Assembly: GCA_019240475.1 (NCBI GenBank)
Contig: JAFAYI010000013.1
Coordinates: 1-64,000, forward strand
DNA: 64,000 bases
Direction: 5' to 3'
DNA from: Acidobacteriaceae bacterium
GTDB lineage: Bacteria; Acidobacteriota; Terriglobia; Bryobacterales; Bryobacteraceae
The position numbers and the translations under genes were made by a program. Below, one piece after another: positions 33,598 through 44,288 of the stretch. The first letter of the stretch is position 1, and the number at the start of each line of letters is the position of its first letter. Below the pieces are notes generated by a model, which was given only the letters and a program-made list of their open reading frames with translations, searched no databases and was not told the origin of the DNA.

Positions 33598-35721
33598 GTG
33601 AATCGACTAACCATACTCCACTTTGCAGGAACGATTTTGTCAGGGCTTCTAACAACTCTCCCACTCACAGGCCAGACCGCGCCGGCGCCGCCCGTTGCTC
33701 CCCGCGTTGCACATACGGATGCGCGCCACGGCGCAACCGTAACGGACGATTATCACTGGCTTCGCGAACGATCGAATCCGGAAGTCATTAAATACCTGGA
33801 AGCGGAGAACGCCTACACCGCGGCGATGACCCAGAGTCTGAAGCCATTCGCGGACACGCTCTATGGCGAGATGCTGGGGCGCGTCAAGCAGACGGACCTA
33901 AGTGTTCCGGTTCGAGACGGCGGCTATCTTTACTATTCGCGGACCGAAGAGGGCAAGCAGTATCCGATTCGGTGCCGGCGGAAGGGCTCGATGGACGCAC
34001 CGGAAGAGGTGCTACTGGACCTGAACCAATTGGCCACGGGCCGCAAGTTTGTAGGGCTCGGGGCGTTCCTGGTGAGCGACGACCAAAACTTGCTGGCCTA
34101 TACGATCGACTACGTCGGATTCCGGCAATACGGCCTACACGTCAAGGATCTTCGCACCGGCCAGACGCTTCCGGACACCGCGGAGCGCGTGACGAGCGTG
34201 GAATGGGCCGCGGATAACAAGACCCTTTTCTTTACGACGGAAGATGCCGTGACCAAGCGACCCGACAAGCTGTGGCGCCATGCTCTGGGTTCGGGAACGG
34301 GCGCACAGTTGCTTTACGACGAAAAAGACGAGCTTTACGACATCGGCGTGGAGAAGACTCGGGACAAGAAGTATCTGCTGATGGAAAGCGGCAGCAAGGA
34401 CACGACGGAATTTCGCTATCTGAGAGCGGACCGGCCGGGGGACGACTTTACGGTTTTTCTGGCTCGCGAAAAGAAGCACCGTTATTATCCGGATCACCGC
34501 GAGAAGCTTTTCTACATACGGACAAACAAGGGAGGGAAGAATTTCGAAGTGGTCACCGCGCCGGAGAATGCGCCGAGCCCGGACCACTGGAAGGTTTTCA
34601 TTCCGCATCGGGAAGACGTCTTGATCGAGGATATGGATCTGTTCAAGACATTCGCGGTATCGGTGGAGAAGTCGCAGGCGGTGAACCATCTGCGGGTGTA
34701 CAACTTCGAGTCGGGCGCCTGGACTTCGATCCAGTTTCCCGAGCCGGTGTATTCGGCGTTCCCAGGCGATACGCGGGACTATGAGTCCACGACATACCGA
34801 TACAACTATCAAAGCTTTATCACTCCGCAGAGCGTTTACGATTTCGATACCGTGAGCGGCGCATCGAAACTGTTGAAGCGGCAGGAGGTGTTAGGGGGCT
34901 ACGATCCATCGCAATATGCGTCCGAGCGCCTTTGGGCGACCGCTCGGGATGGCGTCAAAGTTCCAGTTTCGATTGTTTACAAAAAGGGCTTCGAACGCAA
35001 TGGGCGCGCTCCGCTGTTCCTATATGCATATGGATCCTATGGGTTCGCGACGCCGGTTACGTTCGATAGTTCGCGTTTGAGCTTGCTCGATCGAGGGATG
35101 CCATACGCCATCGCGCACATACGCGGCGGTAACGAGATGGGAGAGCAGTGGCGCGAAGACGGCATGTTGATGAAGAAGAAAAACACCTTCAACGACTTCG
35201 TGGATTGCGCTCAGTATCTGGTCGATCAAGGCTGGACTTCGAAGGATGGACTGGTCATTGAAGGCGCGAGCGCGGGCGGGCTGCTGATGGGAGCGGTGGT
35301 GAATCAGCGCCCGGATCTGTTTCGAGCGGTTCATCTGGGGGTGCCTTTCGTGGATGTGATGAACACGATGTTCGATGCGTCCCTGCCTTTGACGGTCGGC
35401 GAATACCTGGAGTGGGGCAATCCGAACGAGCAGGCCGCATACGACTACATGAAGACTTACAGCCCGTACGACAATCTCGAAAAGCGTGCGTATCCAGCAA
35501 TGCTGGTGACGACCAGCTTGCACGACAGCCAAGTGATGTATTGGGAGCCGGCCAAGTATGTGGCGCGGCTGCGTACGCTGAAGACGGATGCAAATCCGTT
35601 GCTGTTGAAGATCAAGATGGACCCGGCCGGACACGGCGGCGCGTCCGGGCGCTATGACCGCCTGCACGACCGGGCGTTTGAATACGCCTGGCTACTGAGC
35701 CAAGTGGGTATCACCCACTAG
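33598..35721 (+). CDS. ptrB: Oligopeptidase B-like prolyl oligopeptidase (S9A), probably exported
   Basis: A 707-residue serine peptidase: an N-terminal hydrophobic leader (ILHFAGTILSGLLTTLPLTG) suggesting export, a seven-bladed propeller and the C-terminal hydrolase domain. The nucleophile is in EGASAGGLLMGA, the acidic residue near TTSLHDSQV and His in DPAGHGGASG. The oligopeptidase B hallmark YAYGSYGFA ... HIRGGNEMGEQWREDG ... KKKNTFNDFVD is clear. It cleaves short peptides after basic residues by family. Start GTG 33598. The leader is unusual because many bacterial PtrB proteins are cytosolic. Confidence 0.92.
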   Translation: MNRLTILHFAGTILSGLLTTLPLTGQTAPAPPVAPRVAHTDARHGATVTDDYHWLRERSNPEVIKYLEAENAYTAAMTQSLKPFADTLYGEMLGRVKQTDLSVPVRDGGYLYYSRTEEGKQYPIRCRRKGSMDAPEEVLLDLNQLATGRKFVGLGAFLVSDDQNLLAYTIDYVGFRQYGLHVKDLRTGQTLPDTAERVTSVEWAADNKTLFFTTEDAVTKRPDKLWRHALGSGTGAQLLYDEKDELYDIGVEKTRDKKYLLMESGSKDTTEFRYLRADRPGDDFTVFLAREKKHRYYPDHREKLFYIRTNKGGKNFEVVTAPENAPSPDHWKVFIPHREDVLIEDMDLFKTFAVSVEKSQAVNHLRVYNFESGAWTSIQFPEPVYSAFPGDTRDYESTTYRYNYQSFITPQSVYDFDTVSGASKLLKRQEVLGGYDPSQYASERLWATARDGVKVPVSIVYKKGFERNGRAPLFLYAYGSYGFATPVTFDSSRLSLLDRGMPYAIAHIRGGNEMGEQWREDGMLMKKKNTFNDFVDCAQYLVDQGWTSKDGLVIEGASAGGLLMGAVVNQRPDLFRAVHLGVPFVDVMNTMFDASLPLTVGEYLEWGNPNEQAAYDYMKTYSPYDNLEKRAYPAMLVTTSLHDSQVMYWEPAKYVARLRTLKTDANPLLLKIKMDPAGHGGASGRYDRLHDRAFEYAWLLSQVGITH

Positions 35722-35733
35722 TGAGCGCCACGG

Positions 35734-36963
35734 TTAATGAGCGGCGCCGTTACCGCTGCCGTTTCGCGATGAACCGTTGGACGATGCTCCGCCGTGCGGT
35801 TTCAGAACGACCTTGATGCACTCGTCCTGCTTATCGCGGAAGGTCCGGTAGGCGCTCGGCGCGTCTTCGAGGGGCAAGCGGTGCGTGATGATGAACGTGG
35901 GATCGATCTCACCTTTGCGAATGCGCTCAAGCAGCGGCGCCATGTAGCGGTGCATATGGGTCTGGCCGGTGCGGATGGTGAGCGAGCGGTTCATGATGGC
36001 GCCCATGGGAATTTTATCCAAGAGCCCGCCATAGACGCCGGGGACGGAAACGGTTCCGCCATTGCGGCAGGCCATGATGGCTTCGCGCAAGGCGATGGGG
36101 CGGCCGGTCTCTAGCATGAGCGCTTGCTTGATGCGATCGTATGCGTAGAGCGGGCCCGGCATGTGCGCTTCCATGCCCACGGCGTCGATGCAGGAATCGG
36201 GTCCGCGCGAGCCGGTCAATTCCATGAGCGTGTCGTAGACATTTGCTTTTTCGTAGTCGATGGCGATGGCGCCGAGTTTCTCCCGAGCGAGGCGCAGGCG
36301 TTCGGGGACGCGATCGATGGCGATGACGCGCTCGGCGCCTAGCAGGTACGCGCTTTGGATGGCAAAGAGGCCGACGGGCCCGCAGCCCCATATGGCGACG
36401 GTATCGCCCGGATGAATGTTGCACTGCTCGGCGGCCATGTAGCCGGTTGGCAAAATGTCGGAGAGGAACAGGACCTGCTCGTCGCTGAGCTCATCGGGGA
36501 CTTTAAGAGGGCCAACATCGGCGAAGGGCACGCGGGCGTATTGCGCCTGGCCGCCCGCATAGCCGCCGACCAGATGCGAGTAGCCGAACAGGCCTGCTGG
36601 AGAATGGCCCCAAAGCTTTTCCGCCATCCAGGCGTTGGGATTGGAATTTTCACACAGAGAGAACAACTGGCGCTCGCACGAGAAGCATCGTCCGCAGGAG
36701 ATGGTGAAGGGGACGACGACGCGGTCGCCGGGCTTGAGGTTCTGGACAGATTTGCCGGTTTCGACGACTTCGCCCATGAACTCGTGGCCGAGAATGTCGC
36801 CAGCCATCATGCTGGGGATGTAGCCGTCATACAGATGCAGATCGGAGCCGCAGATGGCGGTGGAGGTAATCTTGACGATCGCATCGCGGGGGTTCAGGAT
36901 TTCGGGGTCGGGAACGTCCATGACGCGGAGATCTTCTTTGCCATACCAGCAGTTCGCTTTCAT
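35734..36963 (-). CDS. Zinc-dependent alcohol dehydrogenase (formaldehyde-dehydrogenase-like)
   Basis: A 409-residue medium-chain dehydrogenase: catalytic zinc site [11 protein letters not shown] and GHEFMGEV, structural zinc cysteines [17 protein letters not shown] and the NAD-binding loop [15 protein letters not shown]. The long form with [21 protein letters not shown] resembles glutathione-independent formaldehyde dehydrogenase relatives. The C-terminus has a low-complexity Gly/Ser/Asn tail. It is co-directional with, and 24 bp downstream of, the SRPBCC gene. The substrate is uncertain. Confidence 0.9.
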   Translation of the reverse strand: MKANCWYGKEDLRVMDVPDPEILNPRDAIVKITSTAICGSDLHLYDGYIPSMMAGDILGHEFMGEVVETGKSVQNLKPGDRVVVPFTISCGRCFSCERQLFSLCENSNPNAWMAEKLWGHSPAGLFGYSHLVGGYAGGQAQYARVPFADVGPLKVPDELSDEQVLFLSDILPTGYMAAEQCNIHPGDTVAIWGCGPVGLFAIQSAYLLGAERVIAIDRVPERLRLAREKLGAIAIDYEKANVYDTLMELTGSRGPDSCIDAVGMEAHMPGPLYAYDRIKQALMLETGRPIALREAIMACRNGGTVSVPGVYGGLLDKIPMGAIMNRSLTIRTGQTHMHRYMAPLLERIRKGEIDPTFIITHRLPLEDAPSAYRTFRDKQDECIKVVLKPHGGASSNGSSRNGSGNGAAH

Positions 36964-36987
36964 ATGAACTCCTTTTACCTATTGAAT

Positions 36988-37866
36988 TCAGGCGCGGTCG
37001 AAGGCTTCGGCCAGGCGGCCGAGCGTGGAGCGCGGGCCATGCGGCTGGCCTTCGGTGGTCGGGATCTCGCCCGTTTCCAGAACGTGCTTGAAGCGGCGGA
37101 GATCGCCGTTTACTAGCTGGCCGGGCTCTTTGCCGATGAGCTTGGCAAGCATCGCTCCGGCTGCTCCGCCGGGCGCCTGGTATGCGATGTGGGCCTTGAC
37201 GAAGGCGCCATGGCCCTCGGGCCCTTGCTCGAACCGGACCCAGCCGGAGTTTTCGACATCCGATCCGTCGACAGAGCGCCATGCGATTAGCTCGGACGGC
37301 AAGTCTTGGGTAATCTCGGCGTCCCATTCGAAGGTCGCGCCGCCGGGGCCGTCGACGGTCCAGTGGGAGCGGCGGTCGTCTAAGACCTGGACGGCGGCGA
37401 CGTGTTGCATGAAGCGAGGAAGATTTTCCAGATTGCGCCAGAATCGATAGCACTCTTCGGGGGAACGATTGATGGAGACGGTTTGCGTGGTACGCGTGGG
37501 GCGGGGGGATTCGGCCGACTCGGCGAGCTTCTTGCGGCAGACGATATCGAGCGCAGTGACACCGGCGACCGCAGCGGTCGCGGCCAGCACACGGCCTCGC
37601 TTGGAGTTGCCGGAGAACAATCCGGCGCCGAGCAGGGCGAGATCAATGGCGTCCCCACCTACACGCGCGGCGAGAGACTTGGCGGGCGTTTCTTCCATCA
37701 AGACGCCGACGCCGGCGGCGATCTCCCGGGCGCCCATCAGGCGAATGACATTGGCGTGATCGCTCAATCCGATGAGGCGGCTGACGCGTTTCGGCGCAAG
37801 GAGTTCCGCCGCACCTAATCCGATGCTGAACCAGCCGAGGCCGCGTGCTAATTGTTGTGCTGCCAT
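36988..37866 (-). CDS. SRPBCC (START-like cyclase/dehydrase) membrane protein
   Basis: A 292-residue protein. The N-terminal ~115 residues hold hydrophobic helices (LGWFSIGLGAAELLAPK; AREIAAGVGVLM; VLAATAAVAGVTALDIVCR). The C-terminal part (~128-275) is an SRPBCC domain of the polyketide-cyclase/dehydrase type (VSINRSPEECYRFWRNLENLPRFMQHV; WDAEI ... IAWRS). Found paired with zinc dehydrogenases in many soil bacteria. The ligand is unknown. Confidence 0.83.
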   Translation of the reverse strand: MAAQQLARGLGWFSIGLGAAELLAPKRVSRLIGLSDHANVIRLMGAREIAAGVGVLMEETPAKSLAARVGGDAIDLALLGAGLFSGNSKRGRVLAATAAVAGVTALDIVCRKKLAESAESPRPTRTTQTVSINRSPEECYRFWRNLENLPRFMQHVAAVQVLDDRRSHWTVDGPGGATFEWDAEITQDLPSELIAWRSVDGSDVENSGWVRFEQGPEGHGAFVKAHIAYQAPGGAAGAMLAKLIGKEPGQLVNGDLRRFKHVLETGEIPTTEGQPHGPRSTLGRLAEAFDRA

Positions 37867-38013
37867 ACGGTGATTGGACGCCCTCGCAACGCGCCCTGCA
37901 CGCCCGGATATATACGGGGTTGGCGCTTTAATCCGCCGGGATTAGCGGGCGGCGAGTATTACAGTGAGAATTCGATTGCACATGCCAGGTAACTTTTTTC
38001 GCGGGACGGGGAA

Positions 38014-41000
38014 GTGAAAATTTTCGCCCGGAGAGCATTCCGACACAGGGCTTTTCTGCCGCTGCGGGTGGGGTGGTGGACAATTACGCTGCAGCTCCCG
38101 GCTCGTTTAAAGGCGCGGGCCGAGCGGAGACTTGTGCTGGAGTCCGGCCTCTTCGATAGCTCGTTTTATTTGCAGAACAATCCCGATGTGAGCGCATCCG
38201 GAATGGATCCCGTGGAGCATTACCTGGCGGTTGGGAGCGCGGGATCGCGCCAGCCGCATCCGCTGTTCGACAGCGGCTGGTATCTGGCGCAGAATCCGGA
38301 CGTGGCGGCATCGAACGTGAATCCGCTGCTGCACTACATACAGGCGGGCTGGCGCGAGCACCGCAATCCGAATCCGCTATTTCAGATCGCGTATTATCTG
38401 GAGCGGAACCCGGACGTGGCGCGGGCCAATGTGGAACCGTTGGGACAGTATCTGCGCACGGGCGCCTACGAAGGCCGCGATCCGCATCCACTCTTCGATA
38501 GCCACTTCTACTTGAACGAAAATCACGGGGTAGCGCTGAGGCGCGCCAACCCCTTGGCCGATTACATGACGGAGGGCTGGAAGGCAGGGCGCAATCCACA
38601 CCCTTTATTCGACGCCGCGTTTTACCTGGCGCGATATCCGGATGTCGTGCAGGCGGGCGCGGAACCGTTGCAGCATTACTTGTCTTCGCAGGCGGCCGAG
38701 AACCGCGATCCGCATCCCTTGTTCGACACGCATTTTTACTTGCGGGAGAATCCGGATGCGCGGGCGGCGGGAGTGACTCCGTTGATTCATTTTTTGCGCC
38801 ATGCCGATCGCGACCCGAACCAGTATTTTCGCGTGGCGTACTATCTGGAGCAAAATCCGAATGTTGCGAAAGCGAACCTGGCGGCGGTGCGGCACTATTT
38901 GCGGGAAGGCGCCGCGGAGGGCCGCAACCCGCACCCGGCTTTCGACACGCGTTGGTATCTTCTGAAGAACCCGGAGGTGGCGCGAAGCGGCGAGAATCCG
39001 CTGGCGCATTTTCTGCGCTCGGGAAGGTATGCGGGACGAGACCCGCATCCGTTATTCGACAGCCGATTTTATCTGGGAAGGCGAGCGGACATTCGCGCGC
39101 GAGGTGTTCCGCCGGCGGACCATTATTTCTACTCGGGCGGATTTGAAAGGCTAGATCCTCATCCGCTGTTCGACAGCGATTGGTATTTGACTTTGACGCC
39201 GGAGGCGCAAGCGGCGCATGAGAACCCGCTGACCCATTATCTGCGCACAGGCTGGAAGCAGGGCCAGAGTCCGTGCCGCTACTTCGACGGCGCATTCTAT
39301 CTGGAGCGGAATCCGGATGTGGCGGGTGGCGCGATCAGCTCGCTTCAACATTATTTAGAGGTTGGCGCGGCGCAAGGGCGCGACCCGAGCCGGTGGTTCG
39401 ATACGGACTGGTACGCGGCGCAGAATCCGGAAATCTCGACGGCTGGATGGAATCCGCTGGTTCACTACGTGACGATCGGGATGCAGGAAGGCCGGCTGCC
39501 GCGGCCCAAGAGCGCGGTTCAACTTGAGGCGCCGGCCAAAGCGGGGCGACGATTGCGGGTTGTTTTTGTGTCGGGCGAGCCGGAGACTCCGGGACATCGC
39601 TATCGAATAGAGAATATGGCCGGCTGCCTTGCGCCGGAGCTTTTCGAGAGGCTGGTTGTGAACGCTTCGGACGTTGCTCATCGCATGGAGGAGATTGCGG
39701 GCGCGGACGTAGTGTGGATCTGGCGAACGCGGCTTTCGAGTGCGATGGCGGAGCTGGCGAGGGCGGCTCGCGAGCGCCGCGCCGTGATCCTTTACGATGT
39801 GGACGATTTGATGTTTCGGCCGGAGTTGGCGAAGACGCGGCTCATCGACGGCATACGCACGCAGAACATTTCGGAGGCGGCGGTTGGGGCGTTTTATACC
39901 GCTGTGGAGCTATTGCTGCTGGAAGCGGACCGCGGCACCGCGCCGACCGTTCCACTTGCACGAGAGATGAGAATCCTGCCGAAACCGGTGAGCGTGATAC
40001 CCAATGGATTCGATAGCGAAACGCGACGGCGAGCCCGCGCGGCGTTTCATGCGCGGCAATCCCAGGCGGGCGACGGGCTGGTGCGGATCGGCTATGTCTC
40101 GGGGACGTTTACGCATCAAAAGGATTTTGCGGCTGCTTCGGGGGCCGTGGCGCAAGTCTTGCGCGAACAACCGGCGGCGCGGCTCGTGCTGTTTCGCGGG
40201 GGTATCGATGTGGGCGAGTTTCCGGAGTTGGATCGGTTGACGGGTCAGATCGAGTGGCGAGAGCGCGTGCCGGTTGAGCGACTGCCAGAGGAGTATGCGC
40301 GGCTCGATATCAACATCGCGCCTCTGGAGGCTGCGAATCGCTACTGCGAGGCCAAGAGCGAGCTGAAATTCTTCGAGGCCGCGCTGGCCGGGGTTCCGAC
40401 CATTGCATCGCCCAGTGAGCCGTTCCGCGACGCGATTAGAGATGGCGAGACTGGATTTCTCGCGGCGAGCGAAGACGAATGGCGCGTGTCGCTCGCGCAA
40501 CTGATCGGGAATCCGGAGCTGAGACGCCGCATGGCGGATGCGGCCTATCGCGACGTTCTTTGGCTGTATGGGCCCGAGCGCCGGCGCTCCCTGGTCACGC
40601 GTTTGCTGAACGAAGTGCGCGCGCCCGCGCCTCTGCGGTTCGATTTGTTCCGGTTGGAGATGCCGGTTGAGAACGCGCATACGATGCCTGCGATCGCGGT
40701 TCCGGAAACGGAGATTCTGTTCCAATCGGCGCGGGGCGGGGAAAGCCGGGTATCGGTGGTGATGCCGCTGTATAACTACGCCGCTCTTTTGGGAGAAGCG
40801 CTCGATTCGGTTCTGCGGCAGACGTTGCGAGGCTTCGACCTGGTGATTGTAGACGATTGCTCAACCGACGATTCTGCCGGGGTGGCGAGGGGCTGGCTGG
40901 AGAAGCACGCGGGCGAGTTCAACATGGCAGCCCTGCTGCGGAACCGGCGAAATTCGAAACTTGGGCGAACGCGCAACGCGGCGGTTCACTTCGCCGATAC

Positions 41001-41478
41001 GGAGCTTTACATGGCTCTCGATCCCGATAACGCTTTGCATCCGGATTGCCTGGAGAAATGCATGGCCGCGTTGGACGCAACGGGCGCGGCGTTTGCGTAT
41101 CCGACTGTCGATCTGTTTGGCGAGCGGACCGGGCAGATAGGCCTATACGAATATGACCCGGCGCTGTTTCCCTGCGCGAACTATATCGACGCGATGGCGA
41201 TGGTCCGGAAGGCTTGCTGGATCGCGGCCGGCGGATACAGCGCACTCGATCCGATGGGCTGGGAGGATTATGAGTTTTGGTGCAAGCTGGCCGAGAAGGG
41301 CCTGTTTGGGGCGCGGGTGAACGAAACGTCGGCGCGGTATCGGACGCATGGGGTTTCGATGTTGCGCACCATCACGGACCTGCCGGAGAACAAGCCACGA
41401 GTAATTGAAGACTTGAATACGCGGCATCCGTGGCTGCAGCTTGCACTGCACGCTCCTTCGGAGAAAGATGCGGAATAG
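38014..41478 (+). CDS. Large two-domain glycosyltransferase with twelve N-terminal repeats
   Basis: 1154 residues from GTG 38014. Residues ~45-500 are twelve ~37-residue units of the form FD-x2-WYL-x2-NPDV-x7-PL-x-HYL-x-G-x3-GR-x-PHPL. Residues ~510-870 are a GT4-like glycosyltransferase (RLRVVFVSGEPETPGHRYRI; IGYVSGTFTHQKDF; FFEAALAGVPTIASPSEPF). Residues ~905-1140 are a GT2-type domain (SVVMPLYNYAALLGEAL; LVIVDDCSTDD; ALDPDN; WEDYEFW). It probably builds a surface polysaccharide. The repeat is known from other bacterial glycosyltransferases but has no firm function. No other polysaccharide genes are adjacent. Confidence 0.9.
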   Translation: MKIFARRAFRHRAFLPLRVGWWTITLQLPARLKARAERRLVLESGLFDSSFYLQNNPDVSASGMDPVEHYLAVGSAGSRQPHPLFDSGWYLAQNPDVAASNVNPLLHYIQAGWREHRNPNPLFQIAYYLERNPDVARANVEPLGQYLRTGAYEGRDPHPLFDSHFYLNENHGVALRRANPLADYMTEGWKAGRNPHPLFDAAFYLARYPDVVQAGAEPLQHYLSSQAAENRDPHPLFDTHFYLRENPDARAAGVTPLIHFLRHADRDPNQYFRVAYYLEQNPNVAKANLAAVRHYLREGAAEGRNPHPAFDTRWYLLKNPEVARSGENPLAHFLRSGRYAGRDPHPLFDSRFYLGRRADIRARGVPPADHYFYSGGFERLDPHPLFDSDWYLTLTPEAQAAHENPLTHYLRTGWKQGQSPCRYFDGAFYLERNPDVAGGAISSLQHYLEVGAAQGRDPSRWFDTDWYAAQNPEISTAGWNPLVHYVTIGMQEGRLPRPKSAVQLEAPAKAGRRLRVVFVSGEPETPGHRYRIENMAGCLAPELFERLVVNASDVAHRMEEIAGADVVWIWRTRLSSAMAELARAARERRAVILYDVDDLMFRPELAKTRLIDGIRTQNISEAAVGAFYTAVELLLLEADRGTAPTVPLAREMRILPKPVSVIPNGFDSETRRRARAAFHARQSQAGDGLVRIGYVSGTFTHQKDFAAASGAVAQVLREQPAARLVLFRGGIDVGEFPELDRLTGQIEWRERVPVERLPEEYARLDINIAPLEAANRYCEAKSELKFFEAALAGVPTIASPSEPFRDAIRDGETGFLAASEDEWRVSLAQLIGNPELRRRMADAAYRDVLWLYGPERRRSLVTRLLNEVRAPAPLRFDLFRLEMPVENAHTMPAIAVPETEILFQSARGGESRVSVVMPLYNYAALLGEALDSVLRQTLRGFDLVIVDDCSTDDSAGVARGWLEKHAGEFNMAALLRNRRNSKLGRTRNAAVHFADTELYMALDPDNALHPDCLEKCMAALDATGAAFAYPTVDLFGERTGQIGLYEYDPALFPCANYIDAMAMVRKACWIAAGGYSALDPMGWEDYEFWCKLAEKGLFGARVNETSARYRTHGVSMLRTITDLPENKPRVIEDLNTRHPWLQLALHAPSEKDAE

Positions 41479-41540
41479 TGTTTGTGAACGGGGCGGCGAA
41501 CGGGACGCGCCCCGCTATTGACCGGTCGCCGAGCTTGCGG

Positions 41541-43661
41541 CTAAACTTTGTCTACCGCGGCGGCGGTCTTCAGCTTTTCGCGCTGTTCCTTCAAGATCGC
41601 CTTGCGGCTGAGCTTAATCTTGTTGCCCTCAAGCGCGAGTACCTTGACCAGGATCTGATCGCCTTCCTTCAACTCGTCGCGCACGTTCTTGATGCGATTT
41701 TCCGAGATCTCGCTGATGTGCAGCAGACCGTCGGTGCCTGGGAAGATTTCGACGAACGCGCCGAAATCGGCGATTCGCACGACTTTGCCCAGATAGGTTT
41801 TGCCGACCTCGGCGACAGCGGCGATGTCGCTGACCATTTGCAGCGCGCGGTTGGCGGAGTTGCCGTCGGAAGCGAAGATGTTGACTGTTCCGTCGTCGGT
41901 GACGTCGATCTTGACGCCGGTCTGATCGATGATGCCGCGGATGACCTTGCCGCCCGGCCCGATCAGTTCACGAATCTTGTCGGTAGGAATCTTGGTGGTG
42001 TAGATGCGCGGGGCGTGCTGCGAGAGTTGGGTTCGCGGCGCGGAGATCGCCTCCTGCATTGTGGAGAGGATTTCGAGGCGGCCCTTGCGAGCCTGCGCGA
42101 GCGCCTCCTGCATGATCTTCGTGGTGACGTTCGGAACCTTGATGTCCATCTGCAGAGCGGTGATGCCATCCCTGGTGCCGGCTACTTTGAAGTCCATGTC
42201 GCCGTAGTGATCCTCGGCGCCGGCGATGTCGGTCAGCACGGCGTAGGAATCGCCTTCGAGCACGAGGCCCATGGCGATGCCAGCGACAGGCGCGCCGACG
42301 GGCACGCCCGCATCCATCATCGACAACGTTCCGCCACAGACGCTTGCCATGGAACTGGAGCCGTTCGATTCCAGGATGTCGCTGACGAGGCGCAACGTGT
42401 AAGGAAACGCGGATTCGTCGGGAACGATGGGCGAAAGGGCGCGCTCGGCAAGCGCACCGTGGCCGATCTCGCGACGGCCGGGTCCGCGCATGAAGCCGAC
42501 TTCGCCGACGCTGAACGGCGGGAAGTTGTAATGCAGCATGAAGCGCTTGGAGGTTTCGGCAGGATCGAACATTTCGATGCGCTGTTCGTCGTCTTTGGTT
42601 CCGAGCGTGGTAGTGACGAGCGCCTGCGTTTCTCCGCGAGTGAAGACGGCAGAGCCATGCGTGCGCGGCAGGACGCCGACTTCGCAGGTGATGGGACGGA
42701 TTTGGTCGAAGGCGCGTCCATCGGGGCGGCGGCGCTCCTTCAGCATTTCGTCGCGGAAGATGCGCTCTTTGAGGTGATCGAAGAGCTTGCCCGCCTCGGC
42801 TTTCTCGGCTTCTTCGGTGAAGAGCCCGAGGGCGCGTTCTTTCGCTTGATCCACGCGGCTATAGCTTTCCAGCTTGCCGTACTTTTGAGTGTTCAGCGCG
42901 TCGCTCAGGTCGGCGCGGACGGCGTTGGAAATAGTTTCAAGCATCTGCTGGTTGACGACAGGCGGCGTGAACTCGCGCTTGGGCTTGCCCGCCAGCTTCA
43001 TCAACTCGCGAATGCCCGCGACGATCTTCTTGCAGCAGTCGTGGCCGAATTCGATGGCCTCGATGACCTCGGCTTCGGAAGCTTCGTCGGCGCCGGCTTC
43101 GACCATGACGATGCCTTCGTCGGTTCCGGCGACCATGATGCTCAGCTTCGAATCCTTGGTTTCGTCGTAGCTGGGATTGGCGCGATAGGCGCCGTCGATC
43201 AAGCCGACGCGGACGCCGCCGAGCACGTGATGAAAAGGAACATCGGAGATGGCAAGCGCGGCGCCGGCGCCGATGATGGCGAGCACTCCGGGATCGTGGC
43301 TTGGATCGGCGGAGAGCACCATGGCGATGATCTGCGTTTCGTTGCCGTAGCCTTCCGGGAAGAGGGGGCGCACCGGACGATCGATGAGCCGACTGGTGAG
43401 GATTTCCTTTTCCGAAGGCCGTCCTTCGCGCTTGATGAAGCCGCCCGGAAACTTTCCGGCGGCGTAGGTGTACTCGCGGTAATCGACCGTGAGCGGGAAG
43501 AAGCTGGCGCCCGGCTTCGGTTTCTCGGCCGAGCAGACGGTGGCTAACACCACCGAATCCCCCGAGCGGACAACGACAGACCCGTTGGCCTGTTTGGCGA
43601 TCTTGCCGGTCTCGATGGAGACCTTGGACCCTTGCAGGTCTATTTCTATTGTGTGTGACAT
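41541..43661 (-). CDS. pnp: Polynucleotide phosphorylase
   Basis: A 706-residue PNPase from ATG 43661: two RNase PH-like domains ([58 protein letters not shown]), a central helical domain, then KH ([21 protein letters not shown]) and S1 ([29 protein letters not shown]) RNA-binding domains. It degrades RNA 3'-5' using phosphate. It follows rpsO on the same strand, the standard rpsO-pnp operon. Confidence 0.97.
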   Translation of the reverse strand: MSHTIEIDLQGSKVSIETGKIAKQANGSVVVRSGDSVVLATVCSAEKPKPGASFFPLTVDYREYTYAAGKFPGGFIKREGRPSEKEILTSRLIDRPVRPLFPEGYGNETQIIAMVLSADPSHDPGVLAIIGAGAALAISDVPFHHVLGGVRVGLIDGAYRANPSYDETKDSKLSIMVAGTDEGIVMVEAGADEASEAEVIEAIEFGHDCCKKIVAGIRELMKLAGKPKREFTPPVVNQQMLETISNAVRADLSDALNTQKYGKLESYSRVDQAKERALGLFTEEAEKAEAGKLFDHLKERIFRDEMLKERRRPDGRAFDQIRPITCEVGVLPRTHGSAVFTRGETQALVTTTLGTKDDEQRIEMFDPAETSKRFMLHYNFPPFSVGEVGFMRGPGRREIGHGALAERALSPIVPDESAFPYTLRLVSDILESNGSSSMASVCGGTLSMMDAGVPVGAPVAGIAMGLVLEGDSYAVLTDIAGAEDHYGDMDFKVAGTRDGITALQMDIKVPNVTTKIMQEALAQARKGRLEILSTMQEAISAPRTQLSQHAPRIYTTKIPTDKIRELIGPGGKVIRGIIDQTGVKIDVTDDGTVNIFASDGNSANRALQMVSDIAAVAEVGKTYLGKVVRIADFGAFVEIFPGTDGLLHISEISENRIKNVRDELKEGDQILVKVLALEGNKIKLSRKAILKEQREKLKTAAAVDKV

Positions 43662-43672
43662 TCGTAAACCCC

Positions 43673-43689
43673 GATGCGTGATCCGCATC
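43673..43689 (-). promoter_or_regulatory. Hairpin in the pnp leader
   Basis: GATGCG-N5-CGCATC ends 12 bases before the pnp start and next to its GGGG ribosome binding site. In E. coli the rpsO-pnp spacer carries an RNase III-cleaved hairpin that controls pnp; this may be a small equivalent. Sequence evidence alone is modest. Confidence 0.35.
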
Positions 43690-43825
43690 AAAAATCTCTG
43701 CATGCGTGTTTGGGATACACCCTCACGCACGGACCAAGATCGGGACTAAGTGGGGACTTAGAGGTTGTTGTGAAGCGCACCGAAGCGCGGGCGGAGGCGG
43801 CCAGCGGAGCTGGCGAGAGCCGACG

Positions 43826-44095
43826 CTAACGCCGGATACCGAGGCGCTGGATCAAACCCCGATAACGCTCCAGATCGCGGTCTTTCAGATAGTTGAGCAG
43901 CTTGCGACGGCGAGCCACCATGGTCAGCAAACCGCGCCGGGAATGATGGTCTTTCTGATGGGTCTTGAAATGCTCGGTCAATTCCGAAATACGCTGACTC
44001 AGGAGCGCAACCTGGACCTCTGGCGAACCGGAATCGGACTTGTGGATCCGGTACTTGGTGATCACTTGTGACTTGTCGGATGCAGCCAGGGCCAT
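43826..44095 (-). CDS. rpsO: 30S ribosomal protein S15
   Basis: An 89-residue S15 with the usual features: [46 protein letters not shown] and the terminal [12 protein letters not shown]. It binds 16S rRNA in the central domain. Upstream gene of the rpsO-pnp pair. Cassette A begins 73 bp upstream of its start codon. Confidence 0.97.
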   Translation of the reverse strand: MALAASDKSQVITKYRIHKSDSGSPEVQVALLSQRISELTEHFKTHQKDHHSRRGLLTMVARRRKLLNYLKDRDLERYRGLIQRLGIRR

Positions 44096-44167
44096 GCTGG
44101 AAAACGATACTCCTCGTCTTTACCTTAATCTCGATTTTTACTGCTTATAGGGTAACACAGGGGGTGG

Positions 44168-44203
44168 GGTAGTGCGCTAAATGTTGGTTGAGGCCGGAAG
44201 CGG
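44168..44203 (+). repeat. Left terminal inverted repeat of cassette A
   Basis: 36 bases, exact reverse complement of 51564-51599. The outer 15 bases (GGTAGTGCGCTAAAT) are shared with cassette B; the inner part (GTTGGTTGAGGCCGGAAGCGG without its last base) is specific to A. Confidence 0.9.
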
Positions 44204-44288
44204 CCAAGCGCTGCTATCCTGGCCGCTTCCGTGATACGTTATGTGGTTATGGTCTTCAAGTTGATCGGCGATGTACACATCAAAGAGA

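Noticed and set aside
38146..39520. CRISPR-like regularly spaced repeats
   Set aside because: The ~110-bp periodicity is a protein repeat in an open reading frame; the DNA repeats are imperfect and lack spacers.
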